Part shown: piece after piece, positions 33,245-44,408 of the stretch
Layout: each line of letters begins with the position of its first letter
Position numbering within the stretch: the first letter of the stretch is position 1
Origin: Lichenostomus cassidix
Taxonomy: Eukaryota; Chordata; Aves; Passeriformes; Meliphagidae
Assembly: GCA_008360975.2 (NCBI GenBank)
Contig: CM039210.1
Location: forward strand, 11,348,293 to 11,412,292
Reading direction: 5' to 3'
DNA length: 64,000 bases
Notes under the pieces: model-generated
Seen by the model: only the letters and a program-made list of their open reading frames with translations
The model's database searches: none
Told to the model about the DNA's origin: nothing
Program-made: the position numbers and the translations under genes

Positions 33245-34380
33245 AAATGGGGGCTGGCTCTTGTACAGGATCCTTCCACCGTCTGGGGGTGGCGGGCAGC
33301 AAGCGGAGCTGAAGGCACGCCTCACCCAGTTTCGGTGATCAGCTCCCCTTGATGGTGGCTGGCGCTTGGCAATTTGATTGGGTACCTGAGACTGTCCAGG
33401 AGACAGACGAACAGTGGACCAGGGGGATCCGTGAAGTCTGCAGGGAAGGACCACTGAAAATGTCACCGGTGAGTACAATGGGAACTTTGGGGAGTAAACC
33501 TGGGAGGGCACACATGGAGGGTAGCACAAGTAAAACAGGGCACCCATGAAGAACAGCAAAGGTAAAGCTGGGAAGGGGTCCCAGCAAAATGGATGATGAT
33601 CCCATAATACCCCAGAGAGTGATGCCTTATTGGCTGGTAAAAATATGAAGCAGACAGAGCAGTAAAGGGAAAAAGGATATTACCTTGGTTTTAATAGGAT
33701 CCTAGGTGCACACTCGTCAAAGGTGGAAAACATGCTGAGAAGCACACACCGTACAACACGTATAGCATTTTTATGGACCTCACAAATTAGCATATCTACT
33801 TAAAATCCTCCAAAAAGAAACTTAATAAATCAAGTAATTGTCCCTCTATTCTAATTACACCCCCCCATGAGACTACAGCCTAGTTTACAAAAATATGTTC
33901 CAGAGAGGAGGCTCCATCCAAGGTTGGAGCCTCTAGTTCTGAGATAGCATGAATGTTTGGTCTTCCTGCCCTGCAAAACCCCCAAACTAAGCTAAATATC
34001 ACACTACAAGAGTTATAAACATCTGGGGCCAAGGTACAAGGAGTGCTTGTGAAGGGTACAAGGAGAGGGAAAGGGTATGAAAATTTATAAAAAGGATATA
34101 AAAAGACAAAAATCACCAGGCATCAGAGTCCGTCAGGGAAGGAAAACCTGAGAGGGCACCCATGGAGGGCAGCACAGGTAAAGCTGGGAAGGGGTCCCAG
34201 CAAAAGGGATGATGATCCCAAAATATAAGGACATGGACACCCAAAGGGGGCAGTAAGGGAAAGTCAAGAAAGGGTCTCGACAATCCATGCCCAGGGGGGG
34301 CAACAAGGGGAGTCGAGAAGGGGTTTCAACAATCCATGCCCGGGGGGGGGGCAATAAGGGGAGGCGAGAAGCAGTCTTGG
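33245..34380 (+). other. ERV-D leader: primer site, splice donor, tandem repeats
   Basis: Primer site at 33248-33265 begins TGGGGGCT, which agrees with a tRNA-Pro primer for eight bases and then diverges. A strong splice donor, GTGAGT, is at 33469-33474. A block with GGCACCCATG and AAGCTGGGAAGGGGTCCCAG occurs at about 33515-33605 and again at 34150-34220, on the two sides of the solo LTR; a second repeat of about 55 bp (AATCCATGCCC + GGGGG + CAA-AAGGGGAG) occurs three times at 34250-34380. Confidence 0.6.
33620..34125 (-). repeat. ERV-A family solo LTR in ERV-D leader
   Basis: 506 bp, TGATGCC...GGCATCA, same layout as the ERV-A1 LTRs. The flanks share only GAG (…AGAGAG / GAGTCC), so the duplication is uncertain. 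Confidence 0.88.
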
Positions 34381-35156
34381 CAACAGGGGAATGCAGAGAA
34401 ATATGATTAAGTCAAGGAGTGGCTGGACTAGGCACAGAGGTGTAGGACCAGGAGCATGGGCTGGGGACCTGTGGGGAGGCGCGGGGCCGGGCCAGGGCTG
34501 TGGAACAGGTGTGGGCTCAGCGTCAGGCAGTGCCTGACCCTGCCACCCCCCAGGGCAGGGCGGCAGTGGCCCCCGGCCCCCCGGCCTCCATGAGGCTGCA
34601 GGACACCCCGGCCGCCTGTGGTGCTACTGGCCGTGCCTGCTGGGAGTGCCGGAGGGTGGGCTGCGTTTGGACACTGCGGAAAGAATATCTGGAAAATGCG
34701 GATTGTATGTGGAAGGATTAGGATTCTCTTTTAAAGATTTTGTTTGGGTCACTGGAGAAACTAATGATTTTGAACTGTGGGAGAATGAGCACAGTCGCAG
34801 AGGTGGGGGCTAGAGGAAGGGCAGAATAAGCCCCTGGATGAACTGGTTAGAAAAATACAGCATATGTATGTGAGAATGGATGAGGAAAAGGCAAAGGCAA
34901 AGATGATGCCAAAGTTATTACAGCCTTGGAGGAATAAACTGCAGTGCCCAAGGGGTCCCCCGGGACAGAAGGGACGGGATTGGCCACAAGGTTGTGGCAA
35001 AGACATTCCTACCTCGGCAGGGAAGAGCCAACCAAAGCAGCAGTTGGGAAGGAATCAGTGTGCTATTTGCAGGGCAGAGGGACACTGGAAGCAGGAATGT
35101 CTGCAGAAACTGCTGGATCCTCAGGAGGAGGAAGTCCAGTGATTAATGGAAATTAA
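34381..35156 (+). pseudogene. gag: gag remnant of ERV-D
   Basis: Matrix and most of capsid are not recognisable; the readable part starts near 34820 and includes a basic capsid end and one zinc knuckle, CAICRAEGHWKQEC (CX2CX4HX4C), at about 35055-35100. The reading frame changes just after the knuckle and ends NGN-TAA at 35154-35156. ERV-A gag also ends in NGN before its stop, so the gag-pol boundary is shared. Confidence 0.7.
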
Positions 35157-36655
35157 TTGTTAGGGGTGTAAGGGGCTCCCATTTTACTGAGGACCCACCA
35201 CACAGGAGCCCTTGATAACTTTTAAGGTGGGCTTGGATCAAGAGGAGGTGTGTTTCCTGGTAGACATGGGGGGGGCTCTTGATCCACTTTGAATTTTATC
35301 CCTAAGGGGGGAGTTGTCAACAAGATCTTTGATTATTCAAGGGGTGAGCGGAAAAGATGAGCGGGTGCATTTTATTCAACCGCTATTGGTAGATGTGGGG
35401 TATAGGTTTGAAATGCATGAATTTCTGTCTATAGTAGTGATTTTAAGTATCGTTGCCTGGTGAAAATACAAGTGCATCGTAAATTCAAAAGTCTTTGGTG
35501 TACACAAGGATTTGGAGTTTGATTTTTTGGGGGGGCAAAACTAAAACAAAGTGCTTGTTGTAGGAATTAAGGTTCCTTCTGTAGGAACCCTCAGAAACTT
35601 GATTTGGTATAAAGGATATACCAAATTTTGTAATTGAATGGGTGAGTTGCCTTTTTGCATGGTTTGTTATGAAAATCCAGAATTGGCGGGTTAAAATCTT
35701 GAGGCCAATTCTGTAAAGTATACTGGTAGTTTGCAAGCTGCTTTTGGGGAAGTGTGGTTCCCCTGTGCTCTGGGAAAAAGCAGGTTCCAATACCTGCTTT
35801 GGATTTTGCAAGCAACTTTCTGGGAAAGTGTTGTTCCCCCATGCTTTGGGGAATTTGGCAGGTGCTTTTGGGGAACACAGGGGCCTGTTGCTTTTTATTT
35901 TAAGTTTCCAAATCCAGTGGCCAGAGGCTACTCATTGTCTGCAGAATTGTGCAGCCATGGCCTTGATGGTAACTGTGGCCCAAGGTCTGACAATAGGAGG
36001 ATATCTGTAAATTTTCATACCAAGTTGGAGCTTTGTTAACTGAAAGAGCCTCTAAGAGGATGACCAGCACTCAGTTATTACACTGTGAATCTTGTTTAGT
36101 GGAAAAAGATTTAGAATTGAGAAACGAGGGGGGGTTTGACCCAGCCTCCTGTTTTGGCAGCCCTGGAGAGGGGGCTGGGGAGAAACCCATGACTGCATTC
36201 AGGTGATAGATCTCCAGACCAGGGCGAGAAAAGATTTGTGAGGCACTCCTTGGCCTGGGAAAAAGAAAGTGTTTGTTGGTGGGTCTTCAAGGGTAGTAGA
36301 GGGAAAACAATTTGCAAGATACGCTATCATTAATAGAAGAGAATTAAGAGAAGGGGGGAGATTGTTGCCAACATGGTCAGCTCAAACAGCAGAGCTGTAT
36401 GTGCTTGTAAGAGCTTGTGAATTATATCAGGACAAGACAGTGAATATTTTTACTAATTCTAAATATGCATATGGGGTGATACATGCATTTAGGAAATTAT
36501 TGGAAGAAAGAGGTTTATTAACCTGCAGGGGAAAAACGTTAGCTCATGAGAGCCTAATTTCTCACCTATTGGAGGTGGTGAATTTACCAAAATGGGTGGC
36601 AATAATACACATTAGGGGACACCAGGTGGGGTGCTCAGAAAAAGCAATAGGTAAT
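35157..36655 (+). pseudogene. pol: pro-pol 5' part of ERV-D: protease remnant to RNase H
   Basis: Protease: FLVDMGG at about 35255-35275, where an active site reads LVDTGA. RT fingers and palm are missing or unreadable between 35400 and 35950; the connection is traced by ALLTERASKRMTSTQLLHCE (about 36030-36095). RNase H (36269-36655) is open but has FVGGSS in place of FVDGSS and IFTNSKYAY in place of YTDSKYA, so two catalytic aspartates are lost; the Glu (TAELYVL) stays. The frame stops at the family Q insertion and resumes at 40064. Confidence 0.75.
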
Positions 36656-36808
36656 TGTGGTGGTTTTGATTGGCTCAAAACATTAGCAAGGTATCTTTAA
36701 CATCTAAGAGAAATTTAAACCCTTCAGAAGCTGTTGTAGTAGGCTTGAGGAAGTGTCTGAGGGGTGGGGAGTGGCACAAAAATGGCTCCAGTGTGTCCTG
36801 AGTGAAGG

Positions 36809-38116
36809 TGTGGTGGTTTTGATTGGCCCGAAACATCAGTGAAGTGTTTTTAACATCTAGGAGAAATTTGGACCCCTCAGAAGCTGTTCTAGTAGGCCTA
36901 GGGAGGTGTCTGAGGGGTGGGGTGTGGCACAAAGATGGCTCCTGTGTGTCCTGAGTGCAAGTTCTGGAAGTTTTTACATCAAGTCCAGCAGAGCCAATCT
37001 CTGATGGCTCTGAAGGTGATGGACATGCTGCTGGCCAAGTTTGGGCCAATTGGAGGTGCTGGTTACACCTCTGTGAAAACATATTTAAGAAAAATTCAAA
37101 ACAAAGCAGGGGCGCACTTCTTTCACTTCTTTCACTTCTTTGTAGTTGGAGGAGGAGGAGGTGAGGGTGAAAATATGTAGAGGGAGAACAGCATGGAGAT
37201 TGCCAAGGTCAGTGAAGAAGGTGGGGGAGGAGGTGCTCCAGTGTTGGAGCTGAAAACCCTCTGCAAGCCACAGTGAAGGCCATGGAGGGGCAGGAGGTCC
37301 CCCTGCAGCCCATGGAGTCCACAGGAGTGCAGAAATTCTGCCCACAGCCCACGCCAGAAGGGCAGGTGGATGCCTGGAAAAGACTGTGAACCAGTGGGAG
37401 TCTCATTTAAGAGTTAAAACTGCAAAGGCCTTGCAAGGGAGAGAAAGGCCTTGCTCCTGGGATGGAAGCAGGCTGGCCTCAGCTTGGGAGAGTCTGCACA
37501 GCACCCTATGGACAAAAAGACTCATGTTGCAGCAGAATTTCGGGCGGGATGTTGCTCGTGAGATTGGACCCACGCCAAAGAAGTTCTCAGAGGACTGTTT
37601 CTCGTGGGAAGGACCCCTGGCTAAGTAGAGAACCTCTTTTCCTGATTGGACTGACCAGAGGACCCCTCAACCTTCCCCTGTCTGTGTTGCTGGTTTGGAA
37701 AGAGGGAAGGGGGGGGGGGTGAGTGCAGAGACTGCTTCTTAAGAGGGTGGGGGTGAGAGCAGAAAACTGTCTGGAGAGAGAGAGAGAGAAATGAGTAGAG
37801 ATAAAGAGTATTTGTAGTAGAAGAATTGTAGTGATGAACAAATTTGAGAATCTGCTCTGTGGACTGAAAAGAGACCCCACACCCTGCCCCCCCCACCTGG
37901 CTTGTGGATTGTAAAGGAGGAAAGGGGGTGAATACTATAGGTTCGTAAGAGGGAGGGGAGGAGTGAACAAAATGATGTATGAAAAGTTTATTTTTGCCTT
38001 GCATTTATCCTCCAATTCTGTTAGGTAATTAAACACTTTTTGCAACTTTAAGCTTGAAGCCTGTTTGCCCTTTTTCGTGTGTCCTCCTGGCAGGGTCCTG
38101 TCTCAAACCCACGACA
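36809..38116 (+). repeat. Family Q LTR inserted in a family Q LTR, same orientation
   Basis: 1308 bp, TGTGGTGG...TCAAACCCACGACA, flanked by GAAGG at 36804-36808 and 38117-38121. The best delimited family Q copy in the window. Confidence 0.9.
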
Positions 38117-39230
38117 GAAGGTTCTGGAAGTTTTTTCATCAAGTCCAGCAGAGCCAATCTCTGATGGCTCTGAAAGTGATAGACATGCTGCTGGCCAAGT
38201 GTGGGCCAATTAGAGGTGCTAGTTACGCCTCTGTGAAAACATATTTAAGAAAAATTCAAAACAAGGTAGGCACACACACTTCTTTGTAGTTAGAGGAGGA
38301 AGAGGAGGTGGAGGTAAAAATATGTGAAGGGAAAACAACATGGAAACACCAAAGTCAGTGAAGAAGGTGGGGGAGGAGGTGCTCCAGGCGCCAGAGCTGA
38401 AAACCCTCTGCTAACCATGGTGAAGACCATGGGGGAGCAGGAGGTCATCCTGCAGCCCATGGAGTCTACAAGGATGCAGAAATCCACCCAGAGCCCACAC
38501 CAGAGGAGCAGGTGGATGCCTGGAAGATGCTGTGATCCAGTGGGAGTCTCATTTAAAGAGTTAAAGCTGCAAGGGCCTTGCAAGGGAAAGAAAGGCCTTG
38601 CTCCTGGGATGGAAGCAGCCTGGCCTTGGCTCAGGAGAGTCTGCACAGCACCTTATGGACAAAAACCTCATGTTGCAGCAGAATTCGGACGGGATGTTGC
38701 TCGTGAGATTGAACCTATGCCAAAGAAGTTCCTAAAGGACTGTCTCTCATGGGAAGGACCCCATGGCTAAGTAGAGGACCCCTCTCCCTGATTGGACTGA
38801 CCAGAGAAAAAACCCTTTACCCTGCCCCCTGCCCGTGTTGTTGGTTTGGAAAGAGGGAAGGGGGGGGTGAGTGGAGAGACTGCTTCTTAAGAGGGAGGGG
38901 GTGAGAGCAGAGAAACTGCCTAGAGAGAGAGAGAGATAAGTAGAGATAAAGAGTATTTGTAGTAGAACTGTGGTGATGAATAGATTTATGGACCTGCTCT
39001 GTGGACTGAGAAAATACCCCGCACCCTGCCCCCATACCTGAGCTGTTGGTTAAAAAGAGGAAAGAAAGGGGGTGAATAAAAAATGGGTTCATAAGAGAGA
39101 AGGACGTAAGTGAACATAGTGTCTGAACAACTTATTTTTACCTCTCATTTATCCTCCAACTCTATTTGTAATTAAATCACTTTGCAACTTTAAGTTTAGA
39201 GCCTGTCTGCCCTTTTCTTCTGGGCGTCCT

Positions 39231-39918
39231 TGTCTTGCATGGGAGACAGGAGTTTTATGTGTTTTTGCAGTTTGACAGACTTTAAGATAGCTAGTTCCCC
39301 AAGACTTAGTCCCGTTCGCAAGATTCTTTGATATTTGGCCGATTTGTCTAAAAATACCATTTATTAGACACAGAAAATAACAAACATACAAACATAGAAC
39401 AGATTGACACACATAAACACACAATGAATACATAATTGCAACACTATAATAGCTAAAAATGCAATTATGGGGTAAAACCTTGCTTGAACTATAAAAATAG
39501 TTAAAAATGCAAGAAATGCTTGCTTGAGCTAGCTGAAATGCAAGTTAAGAAAGGTACCTATAAGTTAGCCGGAATAATACAATCTAGGAACTCAATGATC
39601 TTACCAAATCTAATTTTGGAGCTGGAATACATTGGAATTGCTCACCCAATCCCAGGGAAGTAACCACAGGACTGCGTCCAGACCCTGGGGAGAAGACTTT
39701 ACTTCACACTCCAATCTCCATGTAGAAAGCTTCTGCCTTTCTGAGGTTTCATGGTGTTTTTTATAGGAAAAGAGTATGTGGATTTGCGGTCACTCAAAAA
39801 TTCTTCACATTCTCTCAGTGTCTCACCTTGGCCTTCCAGGCGCCAGGACTAGATAGCTAGGATTAAGTTTATCAACTTAAGGGAGAGAGAGAAGGGGGAG
39901 GGGAGAGGTCCTGCCACA
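39231..39918 (-). repeat. Family R solo LTR, reverse
   Basis: TGTCTTGCATGGG...GGTCCTGCCACA, flanked by GTCCT at 39226-39230 and 39919-39923. Reverse of 55423-56164. Confidence 0.9.
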
Positions 39919-40063
39919 GTCCTCCTACCAGTGTCCTATCTCACTTAACTCATGAAATTAGTGTGTGTTCTTAAAGTTTTTTTTCTTTCCCCTCTCCTGC
40001 ACATCTTCAGCAGGAAAGAGTCGGAGTGCCAGCGTTTAATCAAGATCAAACCTTGACAGTAAT

Positions 40064-41258
40064 CGACTGGCTGATGAAGAGGCTCGGAAAGCTGCACTAT
40101 GACCAGAAACCTCTAAGATCCTCCCTTTGCTCCCAGTAGCCCCACCACTGCCAGAGAAACTGTATTTTCCAGCAGAGGAGCTGGAGATAATTAAAAAGAG
40201 TGGAGCAGATGAAAGAGAGGATAATTGGTTTACAAGGGATGGTAAGCAGTGGATACCAAAAGCTCTGACCTTACAAATATTAAAACAACTCCATGAGGAG
40301 ATTCATTGGGGCTCTCGAGGACTGGCAGAAGCCTTCCTCAAAATGTATGCACCTGTGGGTCTATTTAATCTGGCAAAACGAGCTATTGAGGGTTGTTTGA
40401 TTTGTGCTAAAACCAATGACAGGGTTACAAAGAAAACTGCCAGGAGAGGGAGGCCTTGGGCTGTGTGTCCCTTCCAAAGATGCCAGGTGGATTTTACTGA
40501 AATGCCTCAAGTAGCAAGGTTTAAATATCTTTTAGTAATAGTATGTCAGCTAACAGGGTGGCCAGAAGCATTTCACAGTGCTTCAGCAACAACAGGATTG
40601 GTTATTAAGGTATTTTTTTAACAAATAATTCCAAGATACAGGATGGTGGAATGTATTAGTTTGAAAACAAACCAGTGGGAGATCGCAAGTCAGGATTATA
40701 ATTTAATAAGAAAATTAAAAATAAGTGCAGTAATACAAGAAGAAACATTGACAAAGATACAACTTGACACCCTGTTAGGGTGGTGGTAGCAGTCCAAGTG
40801 AGGCAGTTAGGTTGAAGCGTGATCCTGTGGAAGGTCTGGTCTCCACCTGAAGGTCCGGTGGTAACTCTTTTCCTCTGGGAATCCAGTAGACAGGGCTGGT
40901 TTGTTCAGTTCCAAAGCCAGGTTATATCCAGGTGGTAATGCTTGGCTCCTCCCTCCTGGGCAGAGCATCTCACAATAGGATAATTCCATGAGTCATGTGG
41001 TGGGTTCTTGATGGCCCATCACCCGTTATCAGGGGTGAGTCATAGCAGGAGATAACAGCTAATGCCCCACAGCTGGTGGTAATAGAATACTAAATACATC
41101 TATATTGTAACCTAGAACATGGAAGCAACAGACTCAGATAAGGGATCTCACTTAACAGGAAAAATTCTTCAAGGGGTCATGGCTGCTTCAGGCATGCAAG
41201 GAACCTCCATACCCTCTGGCACCCCCAGAGATCTGGTCGGGTAGAAAGAATTAATGGA
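40064..41258 (+). pseudogene. pol: Integrase of ERV-D, interrupted
   Basis: Resumes at the RNase H end (NRLADEEARKAA), then an ordinary proline-rich linker, the zinc domain (LHEEIHWGS, CLICAKTN), VDFTEMP (first Asp, about 40490) and a stop near 40620. The family V LTR (40652-41119) follows; after it come TDSDKGSH (second Asp, about 41130) and, in a shifted frame, HPQRSGRVERING (the Glu, about 41205-41258). All three catalytic residues can be found but not in one frame. The gene stops at the ERV-L1 LTR. Confidence 0.8.
40652..41119. repeat. Family V solo LTR, 468 bp
   Basis: TGTATTAGTTTGAAAAC...AACCTAGAACA, flanked by TGGAA at 40647-40651 and 41120-41124. Single copy here; orientation not established. 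Confidence 0.85.
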
Positions 41259-41998
41259 TGCCTTAGGTTAGAGACAAGTCCAGGAGGAAAATGCTCTGAA
41301 TGAACGCCTCCCCTGATGCCTTAAATTGTTAGGAAAAATTTTAGACGCAGACACATGTTGGAAAACGCAGTTTTCCAGCAAAACTTATGCTAACTAAACA
41401 GGCCTGAACGGAGCCTCAGCATAGCCAGGCCTCAGTGAAAATCCTGACAAGTTGTTTTGAAGAGCTGACGCCTGAGAACCACAGCTGTGTTTCTGAGCTG
41501 TGGGAAGAATGTCAGGAGAAAGATTAGGAGTCAGGAGTGTTATGAGAAAAGAATAAGGGAGTTAACAGGAGGATCCCTGAATGTGTGAGAACAGACTGCA
41601 GGTGTGTGTGTAGCTATAATTGGTAAGATCTGTAACAGTATATAAGTTTCTCGTTTGGTGAAATAAAATGGAGCTTACTTTATATCTCATATTGAGACTG
41701 CCGTGAGTTCCCTCTCGTCGTTATGTCAAATGGTGACCCCCGACGACTGCGGACACCAACAGCAGAGTTTTACGACCCTGCTTCTGAGAGCGGCGGGAAC
41801 GGAGAGGCGCCGAAGCTGTGCAGCGACGGTGTGTCAAGATCTTCGCCCGAATCGGGGGAGATCCAGCAGGCACAGGCCGAATAGGACCTGCCTACCGTGG
41901 GGGCTACACTTCGGTGAACTACACATAATGTGGCGACCGCGAGCTCCAGCAGAATGTGGACGGCGGCGACCAGGACCCTGAAAACCAGCTGGACCATA

Positions 41999-42954
41999 AT
42001 GGAAACAGAGGTAGCCCAATTTTTATTGTTATGCTTTTTAGAAAAGCACGGACTTAGTAAAGGCAGCCTGTCACATTTGGCTGGCCTGATGGCAGTGGGA
42101 CAAGCCTATGGATTTTTTACAAATCCTATTACAGTATTCGATGTAAGAGAATGGTTGAATTATGGAGCTATTTTACTTTTGGACTGTGATAAAATTGCAA
42201 GAAAGCTTGGCAAACCATGGAGTAAAGTCGTAGCCTGCTTACAGAAGCATTGCACAGAACAAAACCTTGTGTGGCTGACGGCGCAGGAGATGGCAGCCGC
42301 ATGCAGCAGAGAGAAACCTGTGAGTTACTGTACTGCTTTTGCTATGCGGGGAACTTCGGCAGCCGCGCAGCCGGGGAAACCCCCCCGCCAGGGAGGGGGG
42401 GGGAGAATAGTAGCTCTCCCGCGCTGCCGACAGCCGAGAATACAAAGTTACTCGATTGGATGAAAAATCTGTTCCTGTCTCAATGTATCACAGAGCTTGG
42501 CAATTTTACAACGAAAAACATCTTAGCTGCTTTGTTTGAGAGAGCTCAAATATCGCGGGTAAAGCAACAAAGTAACCAGAAATCATCCCGATGCTATCGA
42601 TGTGGTAGTAAAAAACACATAAGAAAGAACTGTAACGAAAAAGTTTGGTGTTCCCGCTGCAACAGAGATACTCACAGCACAGAAGCTTGTAAAAACAAAA
42701 AGAACAAACAGAAAGTGACCAGTGACCGAGTAGCAGCGGCGGCCCCTACCCCTCACTGCGCGCCGCCTGCGCGCCACACAGATAGACCTGTGGCGGAAGT
42801 TGCTCCAACCGTGGTTTCCGGCCGAATGACAATGAAAACAGAGGTCCCAGAGGGTGCCCCGGTGGGCGGAGCCGCGAGCCATCCACGCCTCCTTCACTGC
42901 CCCAACGGTGATGTCTATGATGAGACTCTAAACTCTACTCCTCCCCAAGGATGA
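41999..42954 (+). pseudogene. gag: Short gag of ERV-C: matrix joined to double zinc knuckle
   Basis: Likely start ATG 41999. The first about 130 residues look like a retroviral matrix domain (FLEKHGLSKG, TVFDVREWLNYGAILLLD, KPWSKVVACLQKH). The frame runs into a poly-G run (about 42392-42402) and must shift there to reach the rest: KLLDWMKNLF, then two CCHC knuckles, CYRCGSKKHIRKNC and CSRCNRDTHSTEAC, and a basic, proline-rich tail to 42954. There is no room for a capsid domain and no major homology region. The G-run may be an indel. Packaging functions (matrix and nucleocapsid) are kept, particle-forming ones are not. Confidence 0.7.
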
Positions 42955-43041
42955 AGAAATGATTGACAGCTTCAGCAGCGAACCAGAACTAACCAACAGC
43001 GTTGCCAGCAGAAACAGCAGTCTGATACAGAATGGAGTTGT

Positions 43042-44408
43042 TTCTTTTGTAGTCATGGAGAACTTTTAAGAGTTTCAAAGATGTGAATCTTCTTCAGTGC
43101 TCTGAACTGGAGATCCTTCATCTCCCGCTCGGGAATCACGTCCATGACGTTCCCCATGGCGGCAGCGGTCCCGCTGCGCTCTCTAGCCTCAGAAACAGAT
43201 CTTTGAACACGTTCTCCAGCTATTCTCTCCAAAACCTCTAATTATTCGCTTTGCCGGGTGAAACACCCATTGCCACGTATTGACCAACACCTATTTTCAG
43301 CGTTTTGCTAATGAGGAGGCATTGTAGCAAGATATTATCCTGATTAAAAAAAAAAAAAAATAACACCTTGAATACTAAAAGCCTTAAACGAAAGCTGAAT
43401 TTTGCTAAAGCATTTGTGTGTATGTGTGAATATTGTAGGCCTACTGAGAGTGTTGTTTGCTTTTTGAATGCTTTAATGTGGATGAAACCTGTGACTGATG
43501 AGAGTGTGATTTTGATTTCTTGAGAGTTTTGATGTGTGAATGAGGACCTGTGGGTGAAGTTATACTGAATAGTTTAAACTACCTGTTAAGTACTTTTGGT
43601 TAAGCATAGATTCTGTTAAAGTTAAGTAATAGTGAATTTAAATTCTATTAAGTTGTAAATTCTGTTAAAGTTAAAATTCTGTTAAGTAATATTAAGTGAT
43701 GTTAATTTTAAATTCTGTTAAGTTTTAAATTTTGTTAGAGTTAAGTTGTTAAAGTGATATCAATTTTAAATTCCATTATAGTTAAGTCCTATTTGTTAGT
43801 TTAAAATCAGATTTATTAAGTTTTATTCATTTTCAGTGATATTGATTTTAAGTTTTAAATTTGTTAGTTTATATTATTATTCACAAAAGCTTTGCAGCTT
43901 TATCTTCCTTAGTTAAAGTCAAATAATAATATCTACTGTTTTCAAATATTCATCTCACCTTATATAACTATCTGCAAAAATAGTAGCATGTTAAGACACT
44001 CTCCTTATTGATGTTAATCAAAGCTTGATGAACAAGAAAACCCTTCCATTTAGCATCTAGGCCCTGGCCAAGCCTTGATCCTAACTGGCTGGGAAACATG
44101 CCATGAGTCCCAAGTATTTTGCACCAAAATGTGATCAAATAATTTTCATTTACCAAATTGAGTTCATAAAAGCTAAACCTTCTTCCAAGTAAACTTGGAG
44201 TCCTTGTCCGGAAAAGGTTCTCCAAGCTTTACCTGTGAAGTGAATGTTTTCAGCAATGACAGTTCCTAGACCATGGCAACATATCTAAATAACTAGTGAA
44301 ATTTCCTTAAGTAAATTTATAACAATTCTAATAATAAGAATTACTTATAGCAAAGCAAATTAATCTGATAACAGACAACGTCTGTTCTCACAAGCGAAAC
44401 GGGGGAAT
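43042..44408. other. AT-rich noncoding interior of ERV-C
   Basis: No retroviral gene. A degenerate tandem repeat built on TTAAATTCTGTTAAGTT occupies about 43560-43870. A GC-rich island with a 34-codon reverse ORF lies at 43053-43260 (separate entry). Confidence 0.6.
43053..43157 (-). other. Small reverse ORF with strong Kozak context inside ERV-C
   Basis: Minus strand GCCGCTGCCGCCATGGGG gives a near-perfect Kozak start at 43157 and a 34-residue ORF beginning MGNVMDVIPEREMKDL, ending at TGA 43053. Upstream (43160-43200, minus) is GC-rich like a 5' UTR, in contrast with the AT-rich surroundings. MG-N is a myristoylation-type start. It looks like the first exon of a host gene in reverse orientation, but I do not recognise the protein. 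Confidence 0.4.

Larger units (their letters stand above)
36656..40058 (+). repeat. Family Q LTR (outer), split by two insertions
   Basis: TGTGGTGGTTTTGATTGG...GATCAAACCTTGACA, flanked by GTAAT at 36651-36655 and 40059-40063, in the RNase H end of ERV-D. It contains a full copy of itself (36809-38116) and a reverse family R LTR (39231-39918). Confidence 0.88.
32992..41258 (+). mobile_element. ERV-D, degenerate gammaretrovirus-like provirus, 3' part lost
   Basis: Plus-strand element: LTR (32992-33244), primer site, long leader, gag remnant, protease remnant, RNase H and integrase. The integrase ends abruptly after the ERING motif at 41258, where the ERV-L1 LTR begins. Insertions: ERV-A solo LTR (33620-34125), a family Q complex (36656-40058), and a family V LTR (40652-41119). 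Coding parts resemble ERV-B and ERV-A but are more decayed. Confidence 0.82.

Noticed and set aside
34130..34380. CRISPR-like spaced repeats
   Set aside because: Repeats are contiguous and G-rich, in a retroviral leader of a bird genome.
34500..34721. 73-codon GC-rich frame
   Set aside because: Overlaps the degenerate gag region of ERV-D, no motif or match, probably chance.
41254..41310. Continuation of ERV-D integrase after ERING (a LETSPGGKC reading)
   Set aside because: This stretch aligns better with the reversed end of the ERV-L-type LTR at 30687-31262 and 54512-55078; the integrase-like reading lacks about eight residues.
42385..42405. Programmed frameshift in ERV-C gag at the G run
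   Set aside because: A homopolymer of this length is a common indel or sequencing error; no downstream structure was evident. Kept only as a frame break.
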